DNA of 64,000 bases from contig NZ_JALKAL010000009.1 of NCBI RefSeq assembly GCF_023015765.1, positions 173 to 64,172 of the forward strand, in the 5' to 3' direction. Under the pieces are notes generated by a model, which saw nothing but the letters and a program-made list of their open reading frames with translations, searched no databases and was not told the origin of the DNA. Source of the stretch: Ornithinimicrobium sp. F0845 (GTDB lineage: Bacteria > Actinomycetota > Actinomycetes > Actinomycetales > Dermatophilaceae). A program made the translations under genes and the position numbers. How positions within the stretch are numbered: the first letter of the stretch is position 1; each line of letters starts with the position of its first letter. Shown in pieces: positions 54,883-63,167 of this stretch.

Positions 54883-55695
54883 GTGAGCCCGGACAGCATC
54901 GAGATCCACACCACCGCGGTAGGCCGTCCTCCCGAGGGGGAGGGGCGGACCCGCCGCATCGCCTTCCTGCACGGCCTGTTCGGGCAGGGCAAGAACTTCA
55001 CCAGCATCGCCAAGGCGCTGCAGCCCGACTTCGCCTCGCTCCTGGTCGACCTGCCCAACCACGGCCGCTCGGCCTGGACGGAGCGGGTGGACTACGAGCA
55101 GATGGCTGACGCCGTGGCCGCGGAGCTGCGCCGCGACATCGCCGCAGACGGCCCGGTGCACCTGGTGGGGCACTCGATGGGTGGCAAGGTCGCGATGGCG
55201 CTGACCCTGCGCCACCCCGACCTGATCGACCGCCTCGTGGTCGTCGACATCGCCCCGGTCGCCAGCTCCGACATGAGCGAGTTCCGGCACCTGCTCGGCG
55301 CGCTCGACACCCTCGATCTCGCCGACCTGCCCAGCCGCACGGAGGCCGACGCCCGCCTGACCGAGCTGATCCCGAACCGGACGACCCGCGGCTTCCTGCT
55401 GCAGAACCTGCGCTCGGACGGCGACGGATGGCGCTGGCAGGCCAACCTGGACCTGCTGCTGCACGACCTGCCCTCGATCGGTGACTACGTCCCGTCGGGG
55501 GGACCGTTCGACAACCCGGTCCTGTGGGTGGCGGGGGAGCGGTCGCCCTACATCACCGAGGATGCCGAGCCCGCCATGCGGGAGCTGTTCCCGCGCACCG
55601 TCCTGGTCACCATCAAGGGCGCCGGTCACTGGGTGCACTCCGAGAAGCCGGAGGCCTTCACCTCGGCGCTGCGCGTCTTCCTGTCCGCGGCCTAG
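54883..55695 (+). CDS. Alpha/beta-hydrolase, YbfF-like esterase
   Basis: A 270-residue hydrolase: FLHGLFGQGKNFTSIAKAL (oxyanion loop), VHLVGHSMGGKVAMALTLRHP (nucleophile Ser), and GAGHWVHSEKPEAF (catalytic His). It looks like the YbfF/YcjY group of small esterases that act on acyl-CoA or other esters. Start GTG 54883. The gene is divergent from rlmC, 51 bp away. Its stop overlaps the convergent GNAT gene. Confidence 0.88.
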   Translation: MSPDSIEIHTTAVGRPPEGEGRTRRIAFLHGLFGQGKNFTSIAKALQPDFASLLVDLPNHGRSAWTERVDYEQMADAVAAELRRDIAADGPVHLVGHSMGGKVAMALTLRHPDLIDRLVVVDIAPVASSDMSEFRHLLGALDTLDLADLPSRTEADARLTELIPNRTTRGFLLQNLRSDGDGWRWQANLDLLLHDLPSIGDYVPSGGPFDNPVLWVAGERSPYITEDAEPAMRELFPRTVLVTIKGAGHWVHSEKPEAFTSALRVFLSAA

Positions 55696-56093
55696 CGGAT
55701 GGCCGCCGGGAAGCGGAGCCCGGCCCCGCCGAACGTGGTGAACCCGAGCCGCTCGTAGTAGGGGAACAGCTCGGTGTCGCAGCACAGGTCGACGGCATAC
55801 ATCCCGTCCAGCTGCGCGACGATGCGGCGGACCAGCTCGGCGCCGATGCCCTGCCCCTGGTGGTCGGGGTGCACCTCGAGCCAGGGGATGAACGCGTTGA
55901 GTACCCCGTCGGAGATCGCGTTGACGTAGCCGACGACCCGCTCCTCCCGCACCGCCCACACTCTGCGGTGGCTTCCGGCCATCACCTCCATGAGCTTCTC
56001 GGCGGTCGGGGCCACGGGCCACCCGACGAAGAAGCCCTCGATCATCTCGGCGCGGATGCGGTCGTTCGTGGTGAGGTACTCGACGGGGATCAC
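55692..56093 (-). CDS. GNAT family acetyltransferase
   Basis: A 133-residue GNAT: VVGYVNAISDGVLNAFIPWLEVHPDHQGQGIGAELVRRIVAQLDGMYAVDLCCDTELFPYYERLGFTT, which includes the acetyl-CoA loop HQGQGIGAEL. The start GTG 56093 is taken because AGGATC lies 7 bases upstream. Its end overlaps the end of the YbfF-like gene. Substrate unknown. Confidence 0.8.
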   Translation of the reverse strand: MIPVEYLTTNDRIRAEMIEGFFVGWPVAPTAEKLMEVMAGSHRRVWAVREERVVGYVNAISDGVLNAFIPWLEVHPDHQGQGIGAELVRRIVAQLDGMYAVDLCCDTELFPYYERLGFTTFGGAGLRFPAAIR

Positions 56094-56103
56094 GGCGTTG
56101 ATC

Positions 56104-56451
56104 CTACGGACGGTGCCGACGCACCCTGCGGGCCTCCACCTCATAGCGCGAGACCCGGCCTCCCGGGCCGGCGAAGAAGCGGCGGCGCAGGCTGCCCTCG
56201 ACCTCCACGGTGTCGTCCTCCTGGAGGCGCAGCGCGCTGGCTCTGCTGCGGGCGCTCCAGCAGGCGATGTCGATGGCGTCCACCTGGGTGCGGGTGTCGC
56301 CGCGTTGCCTCGGCCGGGTCACGACGACGCGGAACTGGACGAGCTCGTCCCCGCTCGGCATGGTGCGGGTCTCCGGGGCCGAGCTGACCCGTCCGACCAG
56401 GAGCACGGTGTTGACGTGCTCGCCGGGACCGTTCTGCGTGACTGCGTTCAT
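56104..56451 (-). CDS. Small single-stranded DNA-binding protein
   Basis: A 115-residue OB-fold protein like SSB: NTVLLVGRVSSAPETRTMPSGDELVQFRVVVTRPRQR, DAIDIACWSARSRASALRLQEDDTVEVEGSLRRRFF. It lacks the long acidic C-terminal tail of SSB proper, so it is a short paralogue. Start ATG 56451. It may protect ssDNA or act in a specific repair process; no partner gene. Confidence 0.8.
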   Translation of the reverse strand: MNAVTQNGPGEHVNTVLLVGRVSSAPETRTMPSGDELVQFRVVVTRPRQRGDTRTQVDAIDIACWSARSRASALRLQEDDTVEVEGSLRRRFFAGPGGRVSRYEVEARRVRRHRP

Positions 56452-56569
56452 GCGCACACCCTGGGACGGGGTGTGAGACGGCGGTAGGTGTCTGACCGCG
56501 GCTGTGGACAGCTCGGTCCGATCGAGGTGCCCTGGGGACAGGATCCGCCGGTCCTGACACAGTGGGGGC

Positions 56570-57535
56570 ATGACCGAGCCACGTGTCCAGGACGAGCTCA
56601 CCGAGGTGCTGGAGGAGGCGCGCGAGATCGGCTGGGGCGACCCGGCCGACTACCTGCGTGACATCCAGCGACGGGACCTCGACGCCCTCGCGGCGGCCGT
56701 CTGCAGGACGGACGGCGAGGTCGTGGGCGTGGGCGACCACGACCGGCTGCTCGCACTGCAGTCGGTGTCCAAGGCCTTCACCTATGCCGTGGCCCTCCAG
56801 GAGTGTGGGTTGGACCGGGTGCTGGACCACATCGGCGTGGAGCCGACGGGGGAGGCCTTCAACGAGCTGTCGCAGCACGAGGACGGGCGGCCGTTCAACC
56901 CCCTCATCAACGCGGGCGCGATCATGGCGCAGGCGCTGATCCCCGGGGACAGCCAGCAGGACCGGGATGCGCTCCTGCTGGACCGCTACTCGGCCCTGGC
57001 GTGCGCGCAGCTGGAGGTGAACGAGGAGGTGCTGCGAGCCGAGCAGGTGCGTGGAGACCGCAACTTCGCGCTGGCGCACATGCTGGCCTCCTCGGGCATG
57101 CTCACCCATGACCCGCACGAGGTGGTCCAGGGCTATCTGCGCCAGTGCTCGGTCGAGGTGACCACCACCCAGCTGGCCGTCATGGGCGCCACCTTCGCCG
57201 GTGGCGGGCGCAACCCGGTCACCGGCGAGCGCATCTTCGACGAGCGTGTCGTGCAGCAGACGCTGTCGGTCATGCTGACCTGCGGGATGTATGACGCGAG
57301 CGGGCGTTGGGTCGCCCAGGTCGGCATCCCCGCCAAGAGCGGGGTGTCCGGCGCCATGCTCGGCGTGGTCCCCGGGGCCCTGGGGCTGGCGAGCTGGTCA
57401 CCGCGGCTGGACGGCCATGGCAACTCCATTCGCGGCGTCGAGATCTTCCGGCGGCTGAGCGACCGGTGGGACCTGCACGTGCTTCGACACCGGGACCCGC
57501 TGGGTCACCCGGGGGAGCCGAACGAGCCGGCCTGA
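56570..57535 (+). CDS. glsA: Glutaminase (serine-type)
   Basis: A 321-residue glutaminase hydrolysing glutamine to glutamate and ammonia. The Ser-x-x-Lys catalytic pair is in LLALQSVSKAFTYAVAL; other family parts are EDGRPFNPLINAGAIM, YSALACAQLEVNEEV, TTTQLAVMGATFAGGGRNPVTGERI and PAKSGVSGAMLGVVPGALGLASWSPRLDGHGNS. Full length. Start ATG 56570. Divergent from the small SSB gene. Confidence 0.95.
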   Translation: MTEPRVQDELTEVLEEAREIGWGDPADYLRDIQRRDLDALAAAVCRTDGEVVGVGDHDRLLALQSVSKAFTYAVALQECGLDRVLDHIGVEPTGEAFNELSQHEDGRPFNPLINAGAIMAQALIPGDSQQDRDALLLDRYSALACAQLEVNEEVLRAEQVRGDRNFALAHMLASSGMLTHDPHEVVQGYLRQCSVEVTTTQLAVMGATFAGGGRNPVTGERIFDERVVQQTLSVMLTCGMYDASGRWVAQVGIPAKSGVSGAMLGVVPGALGLASWSPRLDGHGNSIRGVEIFRRLSDRWDLHVLRHRDPLGHPGEPNEPA

Positions 57536-57583
57536 CCGGGCTTTGATTTCGCTGGCTCCCTGCCCCCCGGCGGTCCCCAACGT

Positions 57584-59392
57584 TCAGTCGAGCACGAAGG
57601 TGTCGATCGCGGCGATGATCTCGGAGTAGTCGTCCATCGGGTCCATGCCCAGCACCCCGGCCCACAGCGCGACCATCTCGTCCTTGTACTCATGGCCGTG
57701 GCCCGGTGGGACGTCGACCGACAAAGGCATGTCGCTGGCGATCTGCCAGAACGTCACGTAGGGCGTGTAGCTGAGGTCGGGGGAGACGTCCCGGCCGACC
57801 CGCTCCCGCAGCCAGTCGGGCTCGCGCCACAGCAGGTCCCAGGACCACCAGACCACCGGATCGGACGCGTGCTGGCCGTAGACGATGCGCGGCTCCTCCC
57901 ACTCCACGAACGGGCCGCCGTAGAAGTCCTCGGTCAGCTCCAGTGGGCGGGTGGCGAACCGGATGTGACGACCGTTGTCGATCACGGGGGCGATCTCCGG
58001 GCTGCCCTGACGCCGGGACTCCGTCAGCGAGCTCCACAGCGGTGTGAAGCGTGGCGTGCCGGTCCACACGGCCCCGTCGACCCGCTCCAGCAGATCGTCG
58101 GCGTCGGCGAAGGCACCCTGGCTGCCGTAGGAGCCGAGCGACTCACCGCTGACGTAGAGCAGCGGCCGCTCATCCTCGGGGAGGGCCTCGATCCGCCGCT
58201 CGACCTCCTCGAAGAGCAGCCGCCCGGCCAGGGGCGGGGTCTCCAGGTCGGAGATGTAGGCCAGCCCGCTGGGGAAGAAGCTGTACTGCATCGAGACGGT
58301 CGCGACGTCGCCGCCGGTGAGGAACTCCAGGGCCTGCACGGACCACTGCTGCACCCACCCGGTGCCGGTCGTGGTCGTCACGAGCACCGCCGAGCGCTCG
58401 AGCCCACCGGCCCGGACCAGCTCGTCGACCGCGGCCCTGGCGGCATCCTCCACCTCGGCGTGCTCGGTCAGGCCCGCGTAGGTGCGGATCGGCTCCAGCG
58501 CCGGCACGCCGGTGACCCGTTCGATGTCCACGGCACGAGGGCCGTCGGAGACGAACTTCTGCCCCTCGTGGCCGAGGGTGTCCCAGGGCTCGTATGACGT
58601 GGGGCTGCCGGTGCGCTCCGGCTCGCTCGGTGCGACGCGCCCGTCCGGGGGTCGCTGGTTGAGCTGGGTGGCGTTGCCGAGCGCCCAGTTCATGCCGCGC
58701 TGGTAGAGCACCTGGTTGCTCACGAAGACCACGATCAGGACGACGATGATGGTGGCCGCGACGGGCGCCAGGTAGCGGGGGAGGACCGGCCGGACCATGC
58801 GTCCCACGCCGCGGCGCAACCGGGCCAGACCACGTCCCAGCAGCAGGAGCAGCCCGAAGAGGACAACCCCCGCCAGCACGCCGAAGAACTGGTTGAGGGC
58901 GCCGCCGCGGCTCACCCCGGCCATGAGCGAGATCTGCTCCTGCTGGTGCAGGCTCTGGATCCACACCACCCCGCTCACCACGACGAGCAGCACCACCCAC
59001 AGGGTGCGGACCCCCCAGTCCGACCTGGCGCTGAGCTCGACGCGCAGCTCGGTGCGGCGGGCCAGCCAGGAGGCAAACCGTCCGAGCAGGTCACCGATGA
59101 CGTAGCCGTAGGCCATGCTGACGCCCACGTTGACGGCGGTCATCCACCACGCGCGCGGGAGCAGGCTCGGGGACAGGGCGACCCACAGCAGCACGAGGGC
59201 GACCGTCAGCCCCGGGACCGACATGTGGCGCAGCACGCCCTCCGAGCGCTGCTCGGCCCGCACCGGATAGACCGAGTGCGGGGTCCCACGCGGCGGCATC
59301 CGCAGGATGTTGTGCGGTGAGGGTGCCCGCGTCGTCCGCGACGGACGTGGGTGCACGGCCGTGGCGCCCGCCCGCTGCCCCTGCTCCGTCAC
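57584..59392 (-). CDS. Alpha/beta-hydrolase membrane protein (Abhydrolase_9 type)
   Basis: A 602-residue protein with four membrane helices in the N-terminal half (about 60-230) and a C-terminal extracytoplasmic or cytoplasmic catalytic domain. The segment LLYVSGESLGSYGSQGAFA holds the nucleophile Ser; VLVTTTTGTGWVQQWSVQALEFLTGGDVATVSMQYSFFPSGLAYI is typical of PF10081. Function is unknown; members sit near cell-envelope genes. Start GTG 59392. Convergent with glutaminase. Confidence 0.85.
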   Translation of the reverse strand: MTEQGQRAGATAVHPRPSRTTRAPSPHNILRMPPRGTPHSVYPVRAEQRSEGVLRHMSVPGLTVALVLLWVALSPSLLPRAWWMTAVNVGVSMAYGYVIGDLLGRFASWLARRTELRVELSARSDWGVRTLWVVLLVVVSGVVWIQSLHQQEQISLMAGVSRGGALNQFFGVLAGVVLFGLLLLLGRGLARLRRGVGRMVRPVLPRYLAPVAATIIVVLIVVFVSNQVLYQRGMNWALGNATQLNQRPPDGRVAPSEPERTGSPTSYEPWDTLGHEGQKFVSDGPRAVDIERVTGVPALEPIRTYAGLTEHAEVEDAARAAVDELVRAGGLERSAVLVTTTTGTGWVQQWSVQALEFLTGGDVATVSMQYSFFPSGLAYISDLETPPLAGRLLFEEVERRIEALPEDERPLLYVSGESLGSYGSQGAFADADDLLERVDGAVWTGTPRFTPLWSSLTESRRQGSPEIAPVIDNGRHIRFATRPLELTEDFYGGPFVEWEEPRIVYGQHASDPVVWWSWDLLWREPDWLRERVGRDVSPDLSYTPYVTFWQIASDMPLSVDVPPGHGHEYKDEMVALWAGVLGMDPMDDYSEIIAAIDTFVLD

Positions 59393-59529
59393 CTGCCGAG
59401 GATACCCTCCGTGCCTGACCGACCGACTGACCGACCTGAGAGGCTTGCGCCCATGAGCGATCGACGCCCGGCCACCCTGCGGGGGACCGTCGGACGATCC
59501 GTGCGGTCGCCGCGCTGGCGCTCGCGGAG

Positions 59530-60378
59530 GTGCAGCCCGTCGCGTCCCGGGACTGGCTCCTGCACCTGCACTGGCTGCTGCGGGACCGCCGGGCGGCCCT
59601 GCGCGAGCTGCGTCAGGCGGGACACGGCGCCCGGTCCCGTGACCTCGCGACCCGGGGTGAGCGCTACGGCCTGGCCGGGACCATCTGGTGGATCGGGATG
59701 TCCGTGACGCTGCTCCTGGTCATCGCCGGCGCAGCACTGCTCCTGCCGACCCGCCGGAGCTCCGCCCGCACCGTCGAGGACGGGATGTGGGAGGCGCCGC
59801 CGCTGCTCATCGCCGGAGCGGTGCTCCTCTGCCTCCTCGCCGTGCTGCCCGTGCCCGCGGTGGTGCGCGAGAGTCCCCTCGGCTTCGGGGCGGCGCTGAT
59901 GGCGGGCGCCTTCGCCCTCGTGACGCTCGCCTACAACGCGACCAGGATCGAGGAGCTCCTGGCCACCGAGCACGGCGGGCGCACCGGAGCCTACTTCTCC
60001 GCGGCGGGCGTGGCCCTCCTGGCCTCGGCGGTCCTCGCCGTCCGGTCCCGCGAGAAGCCCCCGCACCACCGGGTCCACTGGCGGCAGACGGCGCGTGAGG
60101 TGCGCCGGCACGTCCGCTGGCTGCAGCGCTACACCCCGGTTCCTGAGGCGCCACCTCCCGGTGGCCCGGCCTGGGGCGATGCACTCTCCCGTCTCGGCCC
60201 GGAGGCCGACGCCACGGTCATCGCCCAGGCGCGGGCGCTCGGGCCCTGGCACTTCCTCGTCGCCGCGTGCTACGACGGCGAGAAGGAGGTCCCCACGATC
60301 CGCGTCCCGCCGGTGGAGGTCGACCGCCCGACGGCCGTACGCCATCCTGGGGAGGAGGAGACAGGAGCTGGCAGGTGA
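59530..60378 (+). CDS. Hypothetical membrane protein with four TM segments
   Basis: A 282-residue protein. Helices near residues 50-72, 90-112, 117-135 and 150-170; the C-terminal roughly 110 residues are soluble and basic. No family is recognised. GTG 59530 is the first usable start in this frame, with GCGGAGG directly before it; the frame is open further upstream without a good start. An ATG at 59453 lies in another frame. Its stop overlaps the Nudix GTG, so the two genes are co-translated. Confidence 0.65.
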   Translation: MQPVASRDWLLHLHWLLRDRRAALRELRQAGHGARSRDLATRGERYGLAGTIWWIGMSVTLLLVIAGAALLLPTRRSSARTVEDGMWEAPPLLIAGAVLLCLLAVLPVPAVVRESPLGFGAALMAGAFALVTLAYNATRIEELLATEHGGRTGAYFSAAGVALLASAVLAVRSREKPPHHRVHWRQTAREVRRHVRWLQRYTPVPEAPPPGGPAWGDALSRLGPEADATVIAQARALGPWHFLVAACYDGEKEVPTIRVPPVEVDRPTAVRHPGEEETGAGR

Positions 60379-61118
60379 CGCACCAGGAGCAGGAGGCGCC
60401 CGGCATACTGCCGCCGATCACGTATGACGAGGGGTTGCGCGAGCGGATCGCCGCCAACCTGGCGGCGCACCAGCCGCGGGCCGTGGACCTGGCCGGTCGG
60501 CGGCACGCCGCGGTCGCTCTGGTGCTGGTCGACTCCTCGCCACAGGATCCCGTGGTCCGTGCCCGGCTCGAGGACGGCACTGTCGTCCAGGATCCGCGGC
60601 GCCGACCCGAGGGCCTGCTGAGCGCGGCCGGGGGAGCGGCCTTCCTGCTGTGCCGTCGCCCCGTGACGATGCGGCGGCACGCCGGGCAGTTCGCGCTGCC
60701 CGGGGGGCGGCTCGAGCCGGGGGAGAGCGTGGTCGACGCGGCACTGCGGGAGACCCATGAGGAGGTGGGTGTCGATCTGGGACGGGAGCGCGTCCTCGGG
60801 CGGCTCGACGACTACGTGACCCGGTCCGGCTTCGTCATGTCGCCGGTCGTCGTCTGGGGCGGGGAGGCCCGACTGCGGCCGGACCCCGGAGAGGTGATGG
60901 CCGTCTACCGCGTCGGCCTGCACGAGCTGCAACGGGACGACTCGCCGCGCTTCGAGTCGATCCCGGAGAGCGACCGCCCGGTCGTGTCGGTGCCGCTGGG
61001 GTCGACCATCGTGCACGCCCCGACGGCTGCGGTCCTCGTGCAGCTCAACTGGCTGGGGCTGCTGGGGCGCTCTGACCCGGTGCACGACTTCGACCAGCCG
61101 GTGTTCGCATGGCGCTGA
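60375..61118 (+). CDS. Nudix hydrolase, CoA diphosphatase-like
   Basis: A 247-residue Nudix enzyme. The Nudix box is GGRLEPGESVVDAALRETHEEVGV; before it is RRPVTMRRHAGQFALPGG, the R-x-x-x-L/M-x-x-H-x-GQ-x-A-x-PGG motif of the CoA diphosphatase (NudL) group. It probably hydrolyses CoA or acyl-CoA to 4'-phosphopantetheine and ADP. Start GTG 60375 overlaps the stop of the membrane gene. Confidence 0.88.
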   Translation: MTHQEQEAPGILPPITYDEGLRERIAANLAAHQPRAVDLAGRRHAAVALVLVDSSPQDPVVRARLEDGTVVQDPRRRPEGLLSAAGGAAFLLCRRPVTMRRHAGQFALPGGRLEPGESVVDAALRETHEEVGVDLGRERVLGRLDDYVTRSGFVMSPVVVWGGEARLRPDPGEVMAVYRVGLHELQRDDSPRFESIPESDRPVVSVPLGSTIVHAPTAAVLVQLNWLGLLGRSDPVHDFDQPVFAWR

Positions 61119-61177
61119 CGCCCCGTGCATCCCGAGATGCTGGCGAGCGCGTTGTTCGTCGGGCTAGGGTCGACGTT

Positions 61178-61540
61178 ATGTCAAGTCCGGTCCGCAGCAG
61201 ACGAGCGCGGGGGAGCGGGGTGCTCGGCATCGCAGCCTGCGCGGCGCTGCTGGCCGGGTGCTTCGGCGACCCACCACCGGACCCGGCCACCGCACCCCTG
61301 GAAGTCGTGCTCGAGGGGTGTCTGCTGAACCGCGCGGAGGTCGGTGCCGGGCCGCACGACGTGGCGCTGGTCGGTGACGGTCGGCTGGTGGTGGAGGACG
61401 AGCGCGGTGCCGAGGTGCTGGCCCTGCCGGGCGGCTCCGCCACCCTGGTGACTTCCGCGGGCAGCTACACCGTCACCTGCACCGTGGGCTCCGACGAGTC
61501 CACCTCTGTGCTGACTTCGGTGCCATCGAGCGATGGTTAG
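61178..61540 (+). CDS. Putative lipoprotein
   Basis: A 120-residue protein with a lipoprotein signal: basic N-terminus (MSSPVRSRRARGSG), hydrophobic core (VLGIAACAALLAG) and lipobox LLAGC, so it is a substrate for the Lgt encoded at 2.2 kb. The mature part, with two further Cys residues, has no known domain. Start ATG 61178. Confidence 0.8.
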   Translation: MSSPVRSRRARGSGVLGIAACAALLAGCFGDPPPDPATAPLEVVLEGCLLNRAEVGAGPHDVALVGDGRLVVEDERGAEVLALPGGSATLVTSAGSYTVTCTVGSDESTSVLTSVPSSDG

Positions 61541-61627
61541 CGGCCGCTGCACACGATCTCCGGCATGCCGGAGGCCGCAGTAGCCCCTCGGCTCGTCAGC
61601 CAGAGCGAGCCTCGATAGCGTCGCACC

Positions 61628-62491
61628 ATGCACACGCTCGCCCATGACGGACTCGTCCTCGACGTCCTGGACGGTGGGCCGACCGACGGCGAGCTGGTGG
61701 TCCTGCTCCACGGCTTCCCGCAGGACGCCACCGCCTGGGGGAGAGTGGCCCCGCACCTGCACCGGGCCGGATTGCGGACCCTCGCCCTGCACCAGCGGGG
61801 GTACTCTCGCGGCGCGCGGCCCCGGCGAGTCTCGGCATACTCCCTGCGCGAGCTGGTCGGCGACGTGCTCGCCCTGCTCGACGCTGCCGGCGCGGAGCGA
61901 GCCCACATCGTCGGGCACGACTGGGGCGGCGCCGTCGCCTGGACGCTGGCACAGCGGCACCCCGAGCGCGTGTCGAGCCTCGTGGTCCTGTCGACGCCTC
62001 ACCCGGCTGCCTTGTGGTGGGCCATCCGGCACTCCGACCAGCTGGGCCACAGCTGGTACATGCTCGTCTTCCAACTCCCGGTCGTGCCTGAGTTGCTCCT
62101 GGCACGGCTGCTGCGCTCCGGCGCCCTCCACCGGTGGGGGGTCCCGGGTGGTGACAGCCGCCGATATGCCCTCCGGCTGGGCCGGTCACGAGCGCTTCGC
62201 GGACCGATCAACTGGTATCGAGCAGCGCTGCGGCAGGCGCTTCGCCGACCCGCTGAGCTGGAGACCGCGGTGACGGTGCCGACGACGTATGTCTGGGGCG
62301 CCCGGGACCCGTTCCTCGGTCGTGTCGCGGCCGAGCGCACGGCACGGCACGTCGCCGGTGACTACCGCTTCGTCGAGGTCGACGCCGGCCACTGGTTGCC
62401 GGAGCGGGAGCCGGTGCTCGTGGCTCAGGAGGTCCTGGCGCGTATCGCCGCCGTGAGTCACGGGGTCGGCGCGCCAGGGCATGAGGACTGA
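61628..62491 (+). CDS. Alpha/beta-hydrolase, epoxide hydrolase-like
   Basis: A 287-residue hydrolase with LLHGFPQDATAWGRVAPHL and the nucleophile motif HIVGHDWGGAVAWTLAQRHP; the Asp nucleophile (GHDWGG) is that of epoxide hydrolases and haloalkane dehalogenases. The catalytic His is in DAGHWLPEREP. Two Tyr for epoxide activation are not verified. Start ATG 61628. Last gene before the dif-like site. Confidence 0.88.
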   Translation: MHTLAHDGLVLDVLDGGPTDGELVVLLHGFPQDATAWGRVAPHLHRAGLRTLALHQRGYSRGARPRRVSAYSLRELVGDVLALLDAAGAERAHIVGHDWGGAVAWTLAQRHPERVSSLVVLSTPHPAALWWAIRHSDQLGHSWYMLVFQLPVVPELLLARLLRSGALHRWGVPGGDSRRYALRLGRSRALRGPINWYRAALRQALRRPAELETAVTVPTTYVWGARDPFLGRVAAERTARHVAGDYRFVEVDAGHWLPEREPVLVAQEVLARIAAVSHGVGAPGHED

Positions 62492-62558
62492 GACGCACAG
62501 GGGAGTGGCTGAAGAACGCGCGCGTCACTGCAGGTCCGGAGGTCGTCCCTCTGCACGG

Positions 62559-62654
62559 CTACCGAGCCAGCCCGAGAAGCGCCATCAGGGCCCGCTCGAC
62601 CTCCACGAGAGTCTCTGGGGACAGTCGGCCGACTCTGATGCAATACGCATAGCG
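62559..62654 (-). pseudogene. MazF/PemK-type toxin C-terminal remnant
   Basis: An open segment of about 31 codons on the minus strand ends at a TAG (62559-62561) and reads RYAYCIRVGRLSPETLVEVERALMALLGLAR. The part RVGRLSPETLVEVERALMALLGL matches the C-terminal helix of MazF/PemK toxins. Nothing before it is toxin-like: the frame runs into a stop at 62655-62657, exactly at the edge of the dif-like site. Only the last quarter of the gene is left, with no start and no antitoxin. Confidence 0.55.
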
Positions 62655-62656
62655 TT

Positions 62657-62684
62657 ACTTGACATAATGTGTCTTATCGGCGTT
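62657..62684 (-). other. Candidate chromosomal dif site (XerC/XerD target)
   Basis: On the minus strand this 28-mer consists of XerC arm AACGCCGATAA, 6-bp centre GACACA, and XerD arm TTATGTCAAGT. The XerD arm differs from E. coli TTATGTTAAAT at two places. The arm and centre agree with the actinobacterial dif consensus, as I recall it, at all but about three places. The site lies in the AT-rich part of a gene-free region (62492-62708), between convergent genes, as expected for dif. XerD is encoded in the same window. Confidence 0.8.
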
Positions 62685-62708
62685 TACGAATGGTCGTCAA
62701 CCCTGCGC

Positions 62709-63167
62709 TCACTGGTCAAGCATCTCGTCGAGCTCGGCGTCGGTGAACTCGAAGTCGTCTCCGATCCAGACTTCCCTCGCCAGCGAGCCGCGCGCCGCGA
62801 GGAACCGGCCACCTGACTTCACCTGTTCGAGTCTGTCGTGGTCGCTCGCGTGCCCTGCGGCACGGTGCAGCACGGCGTGCGTCGGAGTGAGCTCGAGCGC
62901 GCCGTCGTCGCGGATCCTCGCGTCACCGTCGATGATCAGCGTGTGGCCACCGGCGTCCTGCGGCGGGAGCATCACCGTGACCTCCGGCAGTTCGGGAACG
63001 GTCCGCCGCGCCGTGCGGCCCGGTTCGACGATCACCAGGACGTTGCCCACGAGCTGTGGGAACACCTGTGCGACATGCGGACGCCCGTTGCGTCCGGACA
63101 GCAGGTACGCCGTGTGGTGGCGACCGAGCGCCTCGCCGAGTTCCGCCAGGTTGACCGGGATGCTCAT
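62709..63167 (-). CDS. PPOX-like (split-barrel flavoprotein family) protein
   Basis: A 152-residue protein: MSIPVNLAELGEALGRHHTAYLLSGRNGRPHVAQVFPQLVGNVLVIVEPGRTARRTVPELPEVTVMLPPQDAGGHTLIIDGDARI. The pattern of strands and TARR/TVML segments fits the pyridoxamine-phosphate-oxidase-like split-barrel family, which binds FMN, F420 or haem. Start ATG 63167 overlaps the barstar stop, so it is translated with it. A cofactor cannot be stated. Confidence 0.65.
   Translation of the reverse strand: MSIPVNLAELGEALGRHHTAYLLSGRNGRPHVAQVFPQLVGNVLVIVEPGRTARRTVPELPEVTVMLPPQDAGGHTLIIDGDARIRDDGALELTPTHAVLHRAAGHASDHDRLEQVKSGGRFLAARGSLAREVWIGDDFEFTDAELDEMLDQ

Noticed and set aside
59453-59707. ORF starting MSDRRPATLRGTVGR overlapping the membrane protein start
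   Set aside because: It ends soon in a low-complexity frame; the downstream membrane-protein frame has clear helices, so the ATG was not used. A frameshift joining the two was considered but there is no supporting homology.
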